A DNA stretch of 64,000 nt from Ferrimonas lipolytica (GTDB taxonomy: Bacteria; Pseudomonadota; Gammaproteobacteria; Enterobacterales; Shewanellaceae): assembly GCF_012295575.1 (NCBI RefSeq), contig NZ_CP051180.1, positions 2,542,001 to 2,606,000 of the forward strand, given 5' to 3'. This document shows, one piece after another, positions 54,671 through 63,458 of the stretch; the stretch's first letter is position 1; each line of letters begins with the position of its first letter. Below the pieces are notes generated by a model that was not told the DNA's origin, searched no databases, and was given only the letters and a program-made list of their open reading frames with translations. Position numbers and translations under genes: made by a program.

Positions 54671-55624
54671 ATGAAACCGTTTTCAACCACCGTTTTTGCC
54701 ACCACGCTTACTTCACTCTTACTCAGTCCCTTCGCCGCCGCTGAAGAGGTAAATACAACTCTTAGCTGGTCAAGCAACAGTAATGTCGTTATCGATGTAC
54801 CTCGGGGTGATATTGAGGTTCTTGGCACCGATAGTACCAGCGTTACTGTCAGCGGCCGTATCGATAGCGAAGCCGAAGCCTTTATCTTTGAGCAACAGGG
54901 CGATGTGCTGCGCATTCAGGTTAAGCTGCCACGAAATTGGGGCAACCAGCAAAATAACGCCAAGCAGTTTAGTGACCTAAAGATCTCGCTCCCCTCCCAA
55001 GCACAAGTAGATATCGACGTAGTAAGTACTGACATCGACATCAGCAAGGTCAACTCTATCGAAATCGAATCGGTTAGTGGCGACGTGCGTGCAAGCGTAA
55101 GTAGTGACAGCGTCGAGATCGATGCCGTTAGTGGCGACGTCACCGTGCGCGAAGCCAATGGCAGCATTGATATTGAAACCGTCAGTGGTGACATCAATGC
55201 CGACGACAGCCGTGGTGAGTTCGAGCTCAGCTCGGTCAGTGGTGATATCAGGGGCAAAAACCTCAACGGCGAGTTGGAGTTAGAATCCGTTAGTGGCGAC
55301 ATCGAAATCGATATCCTTGAATTAACCGCGCTGGAAGGACGCAGCGTCAGCGGCGACATCGGCATCAATGGCAAAACACTGGCTCTGAAATCTGAATTAG
55401 AACTGGAAACCGTAAGCGGCGACGTCACCTTAAGTATTGCCGACATTGGCTCAGTGTCAGTACACGCTCACACCGGCGGCGGTGGCGATATTGACAATGA
55501 CTGGAGCGAAGATAACGTACAAAAAAGTAAATACGGTGGCAACAAGAGCTTAGAGTTTGGCAGCGGCGCCAAAACCGTAACGCTCAACACTGTTAGTGGC
55601 TTGCTTGCGCTGAAACGCCGTTAA
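54671..55624 (+). CDS. Exported DUF4097 beta-solenoid protein with VSGD repeats
   Basis: A 317-residue secreted protein. Signal peptide cut near PFAAA-EEV. After a first beta domain the chain is built of repeats centred on (S/A)VSGD(V/I), at least seven copies, five of them spaced exactly 18 residues. Such DUF4097 (adhesin-like) solenoids are often co-encoded with sigma/anti-sigma pairs and may be their regulated output or sensor. An ATG at 54668 is also possible, but the one at 54671 gives a better distance from AGGAG. No membrane anchor. Confidence 0.75.
   Translation: MKPFSTTVFATTLTSLLLSPFAAAEEVNTTLSWSSNSNVVIDVPRGDIEVLGTDSTSVTVSGRIDSEAEAFIFEQQGDVLRIQVKLPRNWGNQQNNAKQFSDLKISLPSQAQVDIDVVSTDIDISKVNSIEIESVSGDVRASVSSDSVEIDAVSGDVTVREANGSIDIETVSGDINADDSRGEFELSSVSGDIRGKNLNGELELESVSGDIEIDILELTALEGRSVSGDIGINGKTLALKSELELETVSGDVTLSIADIGSVSVHAHTGGGGDIDNDWSEDNVQKSKYGGNKSLEFGSGAKTVTLNTVSGLLALKRR
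55073..55423 (+). repeat. 54-bp tandem coding repeats (VSGD units)
   Basis: GTTAGTGGCGAC-type units start at 55073, 55127, 55181, 55235 and 55289 (exactly 54 bases apart), then 55346 and 55412. Third positions vary (GTTAGTGG, GTCAGTGG, GTAAGCGG), so the repeats are old and held by protein selection. Confidence 0.85.
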
Positions 55625-55677
55625 ATCAACGCTAATCACGCTGCCATCCCAACGCGGTTTGCGCTACCCTTGCGCCC

Positions 55678-56808
55678 ATGAATACGAATGATTGGGCGTC
55701 TCTGGCTGACGCCATTAAGCAACACGGCAAGGCGTTGGGGTTCAGCGCCGTTGGTATTGCAGACATTGATCTCAGTGCCGAACTGCCACACCTGCAACAA
55801 TGGTTAGACAACCACTACCACGGCGACATGGATTACATGGCTCGCCACGGTGATATGCGTTGTCAGCCGCAGGCATTACATCCCGGCACACTTAAAGTGA
55901 TCTGTGTGGCACTTGATTACCTGCCACCGCAAGCAGGCTTCGCCGATAATCTAAAACAGACCGAAACAGCTTACATTAGCCGTTACGCCGGTGGCCGTGA
56001 TTACCACAAGCTGATGCGTAACCGCATCAAAAAGTTAGGTGATTGGCTCAAGACTCAGCTGCCAGATCAAAACGAGCTTAACTTCCGCCCCTTTGTTGAC
56101 TCAGCACCTATCTTAGAACGGCCGTTGGCCAGAAATGCTGGGCTTGGTTGGGTTGGCAAGCACTCACTACTTTTAAATGAGCACGCTGGTTCTTGGTTCT
56201 TCCTCGGCGAACTGTTGGTCAACTTACCGCTGCCAATCGATCCCCCAAACCAACAAGACTGCGGCAGCTGCAGTGCCTGTATGACCATCTGCCCAACCAA
56301 TGCCATCGTTGCTCCATACGTCGTTGATGGGCGCCGTTGTATCAGCTACCTCACCATTGAGTCAGATCTCGCCATTCCAGAAGCATTACGCCCAGCCTTA
56401 GGCAATCGCATCTACGGCTGTGATGATTGCCAACTGGTGTGTCCATGGAACCGCGAAGCGCCGCTGACTGCAGAATCCGATTTCCACATTCGCAAACCGC
56501 TGCAACAAATCGAGTTACTTACACTTTGGCAATGGGACCAAGCAACCTTCCTTGCCAACACCGAAGGGTCACCGATACGCCGTATCGGCTTTAGGCGTTG
56601 GCAACGTAACCTGGCCGTTGCGATTGGCAATGGCCCAGCCAGCGACAAGGCTATCAGCGCCCTGAACAACGGCCTTGGCCGTGTCGATGCGATGGTTGAT
56701 GAACATATCCATTGGGCTGTTAACCAACTTCAACAACAGCAGCCAAACAACCGGCAACAGCAACGCTTAATTCGCATCGTCGAAAAAGGCCTCAGCAGAG
56801 ACGCTTAA
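55678..56808 (+). CDS. queG: Epoxyqueuosine reductase
   Basis: Final step of queuosine synthesis in tRNA: reduces epoxyqueuosine with a cobalamin cofactor and two [4Fe-4S] clusters. A 376-residue protein. Seen are YGxDYHxxMR-like SRYAGGRDYHKLMRNRIK, FVDSAPILERPLARNAGLGW, ferredoxin cysteines CGSCSACMTICP and CDDCQLVCPWNR, and a HEAT-like end (AVAIGNGPASDKAISAL). Confidence 0.96.
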   Translation: MNTNDWASLADAIKQHGKALGFSAVGIADIDLSAELPHLQQWLDNHYHGDMDYMARHGDMRCQPQALHPGTLKVICVALDYLPPQAGFADNLKQTETAYISRYAGGRDYHKLMRNRIKKLGDWLKTQLPDQNELNFRPFVDSAPILERPLARNAGLGWVGKHSLLLNEHAGSWFFLGELLVNLPLPIDPPNQQDCGSCSACMTICPTNAIVAPYVVDGRRCISYLTIESDLAIPEALRPALGNRIYGCDDCQLVCPWNREAPLTAESDFHIRKPLQQIELLTLWQWDQATFLANTEGSPIRRIGFRRWQRNLAVAIGNGPASDKAISALNNGLGRVDAMVDEHIHWAVNQLQQQQPNNRQQQRLIRIVEKGLSRDA

Positions 56809-56828
56809 GTTCCCTTGAATAAGGTTGC

Positions 56829-57785
56829 CTAAGCGGACTCGACCTGCACTGAACCATACTTTACCAATTGATAGACGGCATTACGCAACCACAGCGGTAA
56901 TGCCGACGCCGTTTGGCTGGTAAGTGCATAGTAGTTTGCCGGCTTTAGCGATTGCTTTAGGAGCTCCGCTTCATTGGCCGCAAACTCTTCGCAGCGGATG
57001 CCGGGATAGTCGTTAAAAAACGAGATGGTATGGCTCGACACAAAACTGATGGCATCACTATCCAGCAGAATCGATGGCACTTCCGACAACAGATTAGAAC
57101 TACCGACTTTATTAAGTATGCGACCACGCTCCATCGCAAAGTGTTCCATTGGGTCGGCCTTAGAGTTAAAACCAGTAATTGAGGTAACCCAAAACGGATA
57201 GTCCAATATTTTGCTCAGACGGTCATCCTCGGGGCACTGCCAAATCGGATGGCCTTCTCGAGCGATCAATCGCGGACCATCGCCAGTGCAGATATAGTCA
57301 CAGTCCAATTGTGGGATCTGTAAACTTTGACAGCTCACTACCATATCGCTGCCACCATCAAGCAGCATCTTCGGAGAATGTTCATCCGATGAGTGCACCG
57401 TTAGCTTAACGTTATGCCCCAACGCTTTAGTGGCATGCATTAACTGACTGGTGGCCGCGCTGCACAACATGCTGGGTAGATGGATATGATATTCAAGCGC
57501 TGCTGAGGCGCTAGTCCCCCTTACTAATTGATTTAGTTGCTCCTCAATCAGAACCGCCCTTTGCGCCGATGGATACAACTTTACTGCCAATGATGTCGGC
57601 TCAAATTGAAACTGACGGCGGTGGAACAATGGGTCATCAAAGTGCTGCCGCAAACTATTTAGACTGCGGCTAACTTTAGATGCAGACAGGTTCAGCTGCT
57701 TAGCAACCGCAGACGCGTTACGCAGCTCATAGGTCAAAATAAAGACCCGCAGTTCAAAGAAACTCAACGCTGAAATCTGATCCAT
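56829..57785 (-). CDS. LysR-type transcriptional regulator
   Basis: A 318-residue protein. HTH at about residues 20-45 (ASAVAKQLNLSASKVSRSLN), then a substrate-binding domain of weak similarity to known groups. The ATG at 57785 (GGA eight bases upstream) is preferred to a TTG 18 bases earlier. It converges on queG. It is clearly a relative of the next LysR gene: both share the pattern xxKQLNxxxSKVSRxLxxLR. Confidence 0.85.
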   Translation of the reverse strand: MDQISALSFFELRVFILTYELRNASAVAKQLNLSASKVSRSLNSLRQHFDDPLFHRRQFQFEPTSLAVKLYPSAQRAVLIEEQLNQLVRGTSASAALEYHIHLPSMLCSAATSQLMHATKALGHNVKLTVHSSDEHSPKMLLDGGSDMVVSCQSLQIPQLDCDYICTGDGPRLIAREGHPIWQCPEDDRLSKILDYPFWVTSITGFNSKADPMEHFAMERGRILNKVGSSNLLSEVPSILLDSDAISFVSSHTISFFNDYPGIRCEEFAANEAELLKQSLKPANYYALTSQTASALPLWLRNAVYQLVKYGSVQVESA

Positions 57786-57834
57786 AATCTTGTCCACTAC
57801 CAATAATATTGTTCAGCCCGTTAAGGGGTGTTCG

Positions 57835-58779
57835 TTAATGCTCTGCCGCTCTGACACAGTCAGCCATGACCTGATAGATATGTTTGAAGATGACTTCATC
57901 AACGGGTCTGGTACGGGCAGTCAAAATATAATAAGTGGCTACCTCACAGCGCTGGTGTAACCGATCAAATTCTGCCTGGGCCAAGCGCTGACAGTGTAGA
58001 TCTGGGTTCGACTCAATAAATCGAACCCCACAATTAGTTGAAACCAAGATGAAGGCATTACAGTTTTTTATTTTCTTTACTGCAGCATCTAATCCTGTCG
58101 AAGGCTCTAAATACTGTAAATTACGCCCATGCGTTTGCGCATATAACTCCAATGGATGAATCCGTTCAGTTAGTGTTGGGCAACTTACTTCAACATAGGG
58201 GTAATCGAGTAGGTCGTTAAGACAAGTGCTATCCGAGTTATTCCATAATGGATGATTCTTACGTGTAACTACATATAACTGTTCTGATGAAGCTACAAAG
58301 CTTGTTTTAATCCCTTTATGGTTACTAGGAAGAAAAGAAATAATAAGATCACTTTTACCTTTTAATAAATTATCGACACTATCGTTTGTCAATGGTTCGA
58401 TAACTAACTGCTCGGTAAAGGTGTCGGCATCATTATTAAATACACAGCAAGAGAACAGTGGTGGTACTTCAACAACAACCACTTTGCCTTGGTCTTTAAG
58501 CGACCCTTTGGCGTTACATATCTGCGCCATTTCATCCGCAACTTCCAGTAGTTCCTTGAAATAGGGATAAACTCTTTCAGCCATGGGCGTTGCCTCAAAG
58601 CCATACTGTTTGCGGATAAACAGCTCATCATTGAGAGAATGGCGCAAGCCTGCAAGACAACGGCTTACCTTGGAAGGAGCAACGTTCAGCTGTTTCGATA
58701 CCAACAGAGCATTAAGTGAATCAAACACCGCAACAAAAACTTGAGCAGAAAACACATTGATATCTTTTATCCGTGCCAT
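57835..58779 (-). CDS. LysR-type transcriptional regulator (paralogue of neighbour)
   Basis: A 314-residue protein. HTH at about 18-42 (ALLVSKQLNVAPSKVSRCLA), then the effector domain. A perfect GGAGG lies five bases before the ATG at 58779; a TTG four codons earlier is less likely. Six or more Cys residues lie in the effector part, more than usual. It is divergent from the anaerobic cytochrome operon with 532 bases between, so it may regulate it; there is no direct evidence. Confidence 0.83.
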   Translation of the reverse strand: MARIKDINVFSAQVFVAVFDSLNALLVSKQLNVAPSKVSRCLAGLRHSLNDELFIRKQYGFEATPMAERVYPYFKELLEVADEMAQICNAKGSLKDQGKVVVVEVPPLFSCCVFNNDADTFTEQLVIEPLTNDSVDNLLKGKSDLIISFLPSNHKGIKTSFVASSEQLYVVTRKNHPLWNNSDSTCLNDLLDYPYVEVSCPTLTERIHPLELYAQTHGRNLQYLEPSTGLDAAVKKIKNCNAFILVSTNCGVRFIESNPDLHCQRLAQAEFDRLHQRCEVATYYILTARTRPVDEVIFKHIYQVMADCVRAAEH

Positions 58780-59311
58780 AACTGCCTCCAAAGTGTGACT
58801 ATCGTCATAATTAATATTATTACAATTTGAAAATCTGATCCTTACTATCTTGCAAAAGTTCTGATCTTTCTGAGTTAGCCGCGACTACAATTCACAACGA
58901 AAAAATATCGAATTGCATTCCATCCCTGTATTTAAACCACATGTTATAGAAACTATATTCGATTTATCTACAGCCAACTTTAAATCTGTCGTGTTTATAT
59001 TGTTAACGCATGACTTTCACTAGTAATGCACCATGATAATCCTTAATGACACCTAAAAGTAGCGCTATTGATTCAACATTAGCCTGCACTAATGAAACTG
59101 TTAAGTTGACTGGTTATTTCAATAACTGCAATAGCAAATTGTAGTTATAAGAAATCTGATATGGATTATGATATATTTCAAAATATAACGATCAAAAATC
59201 ACTAATAATGCAACTCTGAAAATACATGATTTAGATCATTATCACTTGGCAAATTAAAGTTTGATAATTAACTCAGGTGGAAAACAAGACTCCACCATAT
59301 AGGAGTAAATT
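58780..59311. other. Long AT-rich divergent region before the nrf-like operon
   Basis: 532 bases with no gene. The only strong signal is the FNR-like class II promoter at 59226-59268. The rest is AT-rich with no clear repeats. LysR-type sites (T-N11-A) are too loose to assign. Confidence 0.5.
59226..59268 (+). promoter_or_regulatory. FNR-like class II promoter of the cytochrome operon
   Basis: ATGATTTAGATCAT (59226-59239) matches TTGATNNNNATCAA at 8 of 10 positions and is a perfect inverted repeat. GATAAT (59263-59268) follows as a -10 box. With a start near 59274 the site is centred at -41.5, the standard class II activator position. Confidence 0.6.
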
Positions 59312-59509
59312 ATGAGCTTAGAACTATTTTTCAACGTCATCGTTCCTTATTTCTTCATGTTCTTTGTATTGTTTATTTGCGTCCCTATGGTCGTGCTTGG
59401 ATTAGCTAAAGCCGGTTACGAAGCACTGCATAAGCGCAAACAGAGCCAACCTGAAAAGCAGCAGAAAACCTCTGAAGGCACCTCGTTCAATAACCTGAAA
59501 CATTCATGA
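59312..59509 (+). CDS. Small single-pass membrane protein at head of nrf-like operon
   Basis: A 65-residue protein: membrane segment at about 8-33 (FNVIVPYFFMFFVLFICVPM and on), then a basic Lys/Gln-rich cytoplasmic tail. TAGGAG seven bases before the ATG. First gene behind the FNR-like promoter, 64 bases ahead of nrfB. No family recognised; it might be an assembly or anchoring subunit of the electron-transfer complex. Confidence 0.65.
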   Translation: MSLELFFNVIVPYFFMFFVLFICVPMVVLGLAKAGYEALHKRKQSQPEKQQKTSEGTSFNNLKHS

Positions 59510-59573
59510 ACGTCGATAAGGAGGGTGGTAGCAGCATCCCAACTACCACCCTTGGCAAGAAGGAGAGCCCCCC

Positions 59574-60026
59574 ATGTTGAAACATGCCATTACAGTCACG
59601 CTGTTAATGTCTGTGTGCTTTGGCGTTGCCGCACAAGCCAGTGCGGATAAAAAATGCATGATGTGCCATAAGAAAAACGGCACCATGTTAGGCATCCACA
59701 GCACCATTAATAATATTTCTATTGGTTGCGTTAGCTGTCATGGGGAAAAAGGTAAGCATCCACGCGATAAAACCGCGTTGCGTTACTTTGGGCTCGACAG
59801 CCATACCCCCGCATCAGAACAAAACCTCGCTTGCATGAGTTGCCACCAACTTGAGCAACTGCGCCAGTCCGAATGGACCCACGATGTGCACCTCAGCAAA
59901 CTCTCTTGTGCCGCCTGCCATCAACTCCATCCTGAACGAGACCCAATCGATGGGATCTCAGCACACGATCGTTCGCAAGCCTGTGCAGATTGCCATAGCC
60001 AGTTCAACGGGGAGGCAGAACAATGA
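59574..60026 (+). CDS. nrfB: Pentaheme c-type cytochrome NrfB
   Basis: Periplasmic electron carrier between a quinol-oxidising NrfCD module and a terminal reductase. A 150-residue protein with a signal peptide (cut near QAS-ADK) and five CxxCH motifs: CMMCH, CVSCH, CMSCH, CAACH, CADCH. Their spacing and the HDVHLSKLSCAACH context match NrfB. It shares four bases with nrfC (ATGA). No nrfA lies in the window. Confidence 0.87.
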   Translation: MLKHAITVTLLMSVCFGVAAQASADKKCMMCHKKNGTMLGIHSTINNISIGCVSCHGEKGKHPRDKTALRYFGLDSHTPASEQNLACMSCHQLEQLRQSEWTHDVHLSKLSCAACHQLHPERDPIDGISAHDRSQACADCHSQFNGEAEQ

Positions 60027-60676
60027 AAGTTACCCGTCGCCAATTTCTCATCGGAGGAACAGCTTGCACCATTATTCCGGTGCTCAACGTTACCGCCGAG
60101 GATGAAAGCAGCCGCAATTTCGCCATGGTTTACGATCAAAGCAAATGCATTGGCTGTGAACGTTGTGAACAAGCATGCCGTGAAACCAACGATATTCCAG
60201 CAAGCTACAGCCGCTTAGAAATAATCCGCACTGGTCCATTTGGAGAAGGCGAAGATCGCCATTACCGTTTTGATCGCAGCAGTTGCGTCCATTGTGAAAC
60301 CGCACCGTGCATCAGCGTGTGCCCAACCGGTGCTCCCTATCGCGATAAAGATGGCATTGTTGCTATCCATCAAGAACGTTGCGTTGGCTGTAAATACTGT
60401 GTTGCTGCCTGTCCAAGCAAGGTCCGCCACTTAAATCCTGTCACCAAGGTTATCGACAAGTGCGACTTCTGCCGCACCAGCAAACTAGCCAAAGGCGAAC
60501 TACCTGCCTGTGTTGAAGTCTGCCCAACGAAAGCCTTGGTATTTGGCGATCTAAACGATCACAACAGCGAAATTGTACAACTGTTGCGCCACAAGCAAAC
60601 CTTTAGAGACAAGATGTACCTTGGTACACGTCCAAAACTCTACAAAATCCCACACGGAAGAGGCGAGGTAATCTAA
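60023..60676 (+). CDS. nrfC: Tat-exported 4Fe-4S ferredoxin subunit NrfC
   Basis: A 217-residue protein with an N-terminal Tat signal (TRRQFLIGG) and four cysteine clusters: CIGCERCEQAC, CVHCETAPCISVCP, CVGCKYCVAACP and CDFCRTSK ... CVEVCP. These are four [4Fe-4S] sites, as in NrfC/PsrB/DmsB. It passes electrons from NrfD to NrfB on the periplasmic side. Overlaps nrfB by four bases and nrfD by one. Confidence 0.92.
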   Translation: MKVTRRQFLIGGTACTIIPVLNVTAEDESSRNFAMVYDQSKCIGCERCEQACRETNDIPASYSRLEIIRTGPFGEGEDRHYRFDRSSCVHCETAPCISVCPTGAPYRDKDGIVAIHQERCVGCKYCVAACPSKVRHLNPVTKVIDKCDFCRTSKLAKGELPACVEVCPTKALVFGDLNDHNSEIVQLLRHKQTFRDKMYLGTRPKLYKIPHGRGEVI

Positions 60677-61638
60677 TGGACACCGCCGTCAATGCAGTAC
60701 TTCACTTTGATAACCTAATTTGGCATTGGCCTATCGCCATCTACCTGTTTCTAGCGGGGGTGTCCGCCGGTGCCGTATTAATCTCAATATTATTTAAGCG
60801 TCGTGCCACGTCACTGGGTAACGATCCTGCCCATAGCAGCATCGTCCGCGCCATGGCATTAATCGCGCCGGTGAGCGTAATACTTGGCCTCGCTATTCTG
60901 GTTGTGGATCTCAGCAAGCCGCTCGAATTCTGGAAAATGATGATCTACGGCAACCCTAGCTCAGTTATGTTTTGGGGAGTCTGGGGACTGTCAGTCTACA
61001 TCGGCGTACTGATGTTATACCTCATGGCGATATTCCATGAACCAATGGAAGTGTTTGCCCACTTTATTTCGCCGTTAACCCACCTAATCAACCTGGTGCG
61101 ACGCTGGGACAAATACCTAGAAACCGCCATGGTGGTACTGGCCATCGGTATTGGTGCCTACACCGGCCTGTTATTGTCGGCACTCAAAGCCTATCCGCTG
61201 CTGAATAACCCTCTGTTACCGGTGTTGTTTTTAGTATCAGGATTATCCTCCGGCGCAGCCGCTACCCTACTGTTTGCGGTGCTCTGCTTCGACGGCACCA
61301 ACCAACCAGAAGAGATCAAATTCATTCACAAGATCGAAAAGCCGGTACTAGCGATGGAATTGGCACTGTTGGCGTTGTTCTTTGTCGGCCTATCATTCGG
61401 TGGCGCTGGTTCAATGAAAGCGCTTACCACCGCACTTAATAACGATTTTTGGAGCGTCATCTTCTGGGGCTTTGTGATTGGTGGTGGTATTGCCTTGCCA
61501 TGGCTACTGCAATGGTTATTGCCCGAGTCGCTCACCCATCACCGCTACTTCGTAAGCTTCTGTTGCATTCTCAGCTTATCCGGGGTGTTTGCCCTTCGTC
61601 ACTTCATGCTCTACACCGGCCAAATGGTTCCGGCCTAA
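60676..61638 (+). CDS. nrfD: Membrane quinol-oxidising subunit NrfD
   Basis: A 320-residue NrfD/PsrC-family inner-membrane protein with about eight hydrophobic segments. The opening WHWPIAIYLFLAGVSAGAVL is the quinone-site helix typical of the family. Takes electrons from menaquinol. It is translationally coupled to nrfC and is followed by a small tetraheme cytochrome gene. Confidence 0.92.
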   Translation: MDTAVNAVLHFDNLIWHWPIAIYLFLAGVSAGAVLISILFKRRATSLGNDPAHSSIVRAMALIAPVSVILGLAILVVDLSKPLEFWKMMIYGNPSSVMFWGVWGLSVYIGVLMLYLMAIFHEPMEVFAHFISPLTHLINLVRRWDKYLETAMVVLAIGIGAYTGLLLSALKAYPLLNNPLLPVLFLVSGLSSGAAATLLFAVLCFDGTNQPEEIKFIHKIEKPVLAMELALLALFFVGLSFGGAGSMKALTTALNNDFWSVIFWGFVIGGGIALPWLLQWLLPESLTHHRYFVSFCCILSLSGVFALRHFMLYTGQMVPA

Positions 61639-61666
61639 CTCGATAACAATAAAAAGGAATAACAAC

Positions 61667-61951
61667 ATGAAATATTTATGGATATTACTGCTGGTTGGTG
61701 GCCTTGCTCAGGCCCAACCTTTAGCCGATATGCACACCGAGATGGGCGGCTGTGAATCCTGCCACCAAGAGGGTGAACCCTCGGACACTCTCACCTTTGA
61801 AAACGGTAACTGCGTGGAGTGCCACAGCGAACTCAGTGAGATGGACGACCCTCATGCTCCACACCAAGGCAGTTTGGTCTGCAGTGACTGCCACACCCTG
61901 CATGAAGAGACCGACCCGATGACTACCTGCAGCAACTGTCACGAAGAGTAG
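61667..61951 (+). CDS. cctA: Small tetraheme cytochrome c (STC/CctA-like)
   Basis: A 94-residue protein: signal peptide (cut near AQA-QPL), then four hemes CESCH, CVECH, CSDCH, CSNCH. The flanks (MHTEMGGCESCH, LSEMDDPHAPHQGSLVCSDC) match Shewanella small tetraheme cytochrome and the heme domain of its fumarate reductase. The ATG at 61667 has AAGGA eight bases upstream; a longer frame from 61589 runs inside nrfD and is rejected. It probably acts as a periplasmic electron shuttle. Confidence 0.88.
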   Translation: MKYLWILLLVGGLAQAQPLADMHTEMGGCESCHQEGEPSDTLTFENGNCVECHSELSEMDDPHAPHQGSLVCSDCHTLHEETDPMTTCSNCHEE

Positions 61952-61985
61952 TTAGCACCGCTAATCATTTCGCCTAGATAACAAA

Positions 61986-62017
61986 AAAACGCCAGTCAGA
62001 AACCTGACTGGCGTTTT
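61986..62017. terminator. Bidirectional terminator after cctA
   Basis: AAAACGCCAGTCAG and CTGACTGGCGTTTT (14-bp perfect stem, AAAC loop), between the convergent cctA and hemerythrin genes. Confidence 0.9.
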
Positions 62018-62064
62018 GCTATTGGGTCGCACTGTATTTCTGCTTTAGCAGCGCAGCGATTAGG

Positions 62065-62598
62065 TTACTCCGCTAAGTAAGCACGCAGATCTTCATAGTC
62101 ACGAGCGCTGCTACTGAACAGCGGATCGTGTTGGATCTTATCTGCCACCATCACTTGTAACTTGCTCCAATCGTCTTCGTCTAACGCAGCGGCGACCTTT
62201 GGTAGCAACACGTTATCTTCATACGATAAATGATCGCGTTGCATGGTGAGAAACAACTGCAGATCCTTAATTAGCCGCTCACGGGGAACAACTTGGTCGT
62301 TCAAGATCATCCGCAACGTATCCAATATGGCATTGGTGGCATCCGCCAGGTTATGGTGCTCTTGCGCCAATCGGTGCACATCCCCTTCAGATTGCTCAGT
62401 CTTATCCAAATAGTATTGGTAGAGAATATCTTCCAGCGGGTGGTGGCAGTGGTCAGCATACCGGTGCAAGTAGTCCACGGCATCATGCAGCATCGTCATC
62501 TGCACTGCCCCGCCTTGTTCCAAACGATCAATTTTGTCAGCCAGTAGATTCAGCAAACTGGTGATATGACGATGATCGGTATCAATTCTAGCTAACAT
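62065..62598 (-). CDS. Hemerythrin-domain protein
   Basis: A 177-residue all-helical protein of the HHE family with a likely di-iron site: DTDHRHITSLL, YADHCHHPLEDILYQY, LAQEHHNL and MQRDHLSYEDNVLLP provide His and Glu ligands in the expected order. Relatives act in iron-centre repair under nitric oxide stress or as oxygen/NO sensors. Its place beside the anaerobic electron-transfer operon suits such a role, but it is transcribed toward it and is separate. Confidence 0.85.
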   Translation of the reverse strand: MLARIDTDHRHITSLLNLLADKIDRLEQGGAVQMTMLHDAVDYLHRYADHCHHPLEDILYQYYLDKTEQSEGDVHRLAQEHHNLADATNAILDTLRMILNDQVVPRERLIKDLQLFLTMQRDHLSYEDNVLLPKVAAALDEDDWSKLQVMVADKIQHDPLFSSSARDYEDLRAYLAE

Positions 62599-62670
62599 TC
62601 AGCCTCCATTAGCTCAGTTAGAGCCTACTAGCACCTTGCCTGATCTCAACCACAACCGTGTTGATCAGCA

Positions 62671-63351
62671 TCAAAGTTGCCAATTTATTGCACTTTGCCC
62701 CTGTGCCAGCAGTTGTCTGTTGGCTTGCGAGAAATGGCCACACCCAAAGAAGCCACGATAAGCCGAAAGCGGCGACGGATGCGGCCCAACAAGAACGGTA
62801 TGGCGAGTACGATCAATGCCTTTACCCTTCTTCTGCGCGTGACTGCCCCACAGCATAAACACCAAGCCCTCACGCTCGCTAGCAAGATTGCGGATCACCT
62901 CATCAGTAAACTGCTCCCAGCCAATCTTGGCATGAGAGTGAGCCTTACCCTGTTCAACCGTTAATACCGTATTGAGCAGCAGCACCCCCTGCTCGGCCCA
63001 ATGGCGCAAATCGCCGTGGCTAGGAATGGTAAAGCCGTCAATATCCTGCGCTAGCTCTTTATAGATATTCACCAATGACGGCGGCACCTTAATGCCCGGC
63101 TCAACCGAAAAGCTAAGCCCATGAGCTTGCCCAGCGCCGTGATAGGGATCTTGACCCAATATCACTACTTTGACCTTAGCAAGTGGCGTATGTTCAAAGG
63201 CAGCAAATATCTGCTGCTGCGGTGGGTAGATAACCTGCCCTTGCTGTCGCCAGAGTTCTATCTGCGCCATCATCTGTTGATAGTAAGGCTGTTGTTGCTG
63301 TTGCAGCATCAGCGGTTGCCACTGGGACGAGAAAGCGTTGGAGCATGACAT
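62671..63351 (-). CDS. ung: Uracil-DNA glycosylase
   Basis: Cuts uracil from DNA to start base-excision repair. A 226-residue protein: catalytic water-activating Asp in [38 protein letters not shown], and the [17 protein letters not shown] loop. The ATG at 63351 is preferred to a GTG nine bases earlier. It is divergent from nfo, another base-excision gene, across about 107 bases. Confidence 0.96.
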   Translation of the reverse strand: MSCSNAFSSQWQPLMLQQQQQPYYQQMMAQIELWRQQGQVIYPPQQQIFAAFEHTPLAKVKVVILGQDPYHGAGQAHGLSFSVEPGIKVPPSLVNIYKELAQDIDGFTIPSHGDLRHWAEQGVLLLNTVLTVEQGKAHSHAKIGWEQFTDEVIRNLASEREGLVFMLWGSHAQKKGKGIDRTRHTVLVGPHPSPLSAYRGFFGCGHFSQANRQLLAQGQSAINWQL

Positions 63352-63458
63352 AGCAACCACCTAACGAGTGAAAAAAACGATTGGGTTAGGATACCCATTC
63401 CGCTTGCCCGATAAAACCAGCATCAGTAGCATGGCCGCCATATTTGGAAGGAGAACCC

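Noticed and set aside
54916-55446. 176-codon minus-strand ORF over the VSGD repeats
   Set aside because: Its Ser/Leu-rich periodic sequence is just the complement of the repeat units of the real gene.
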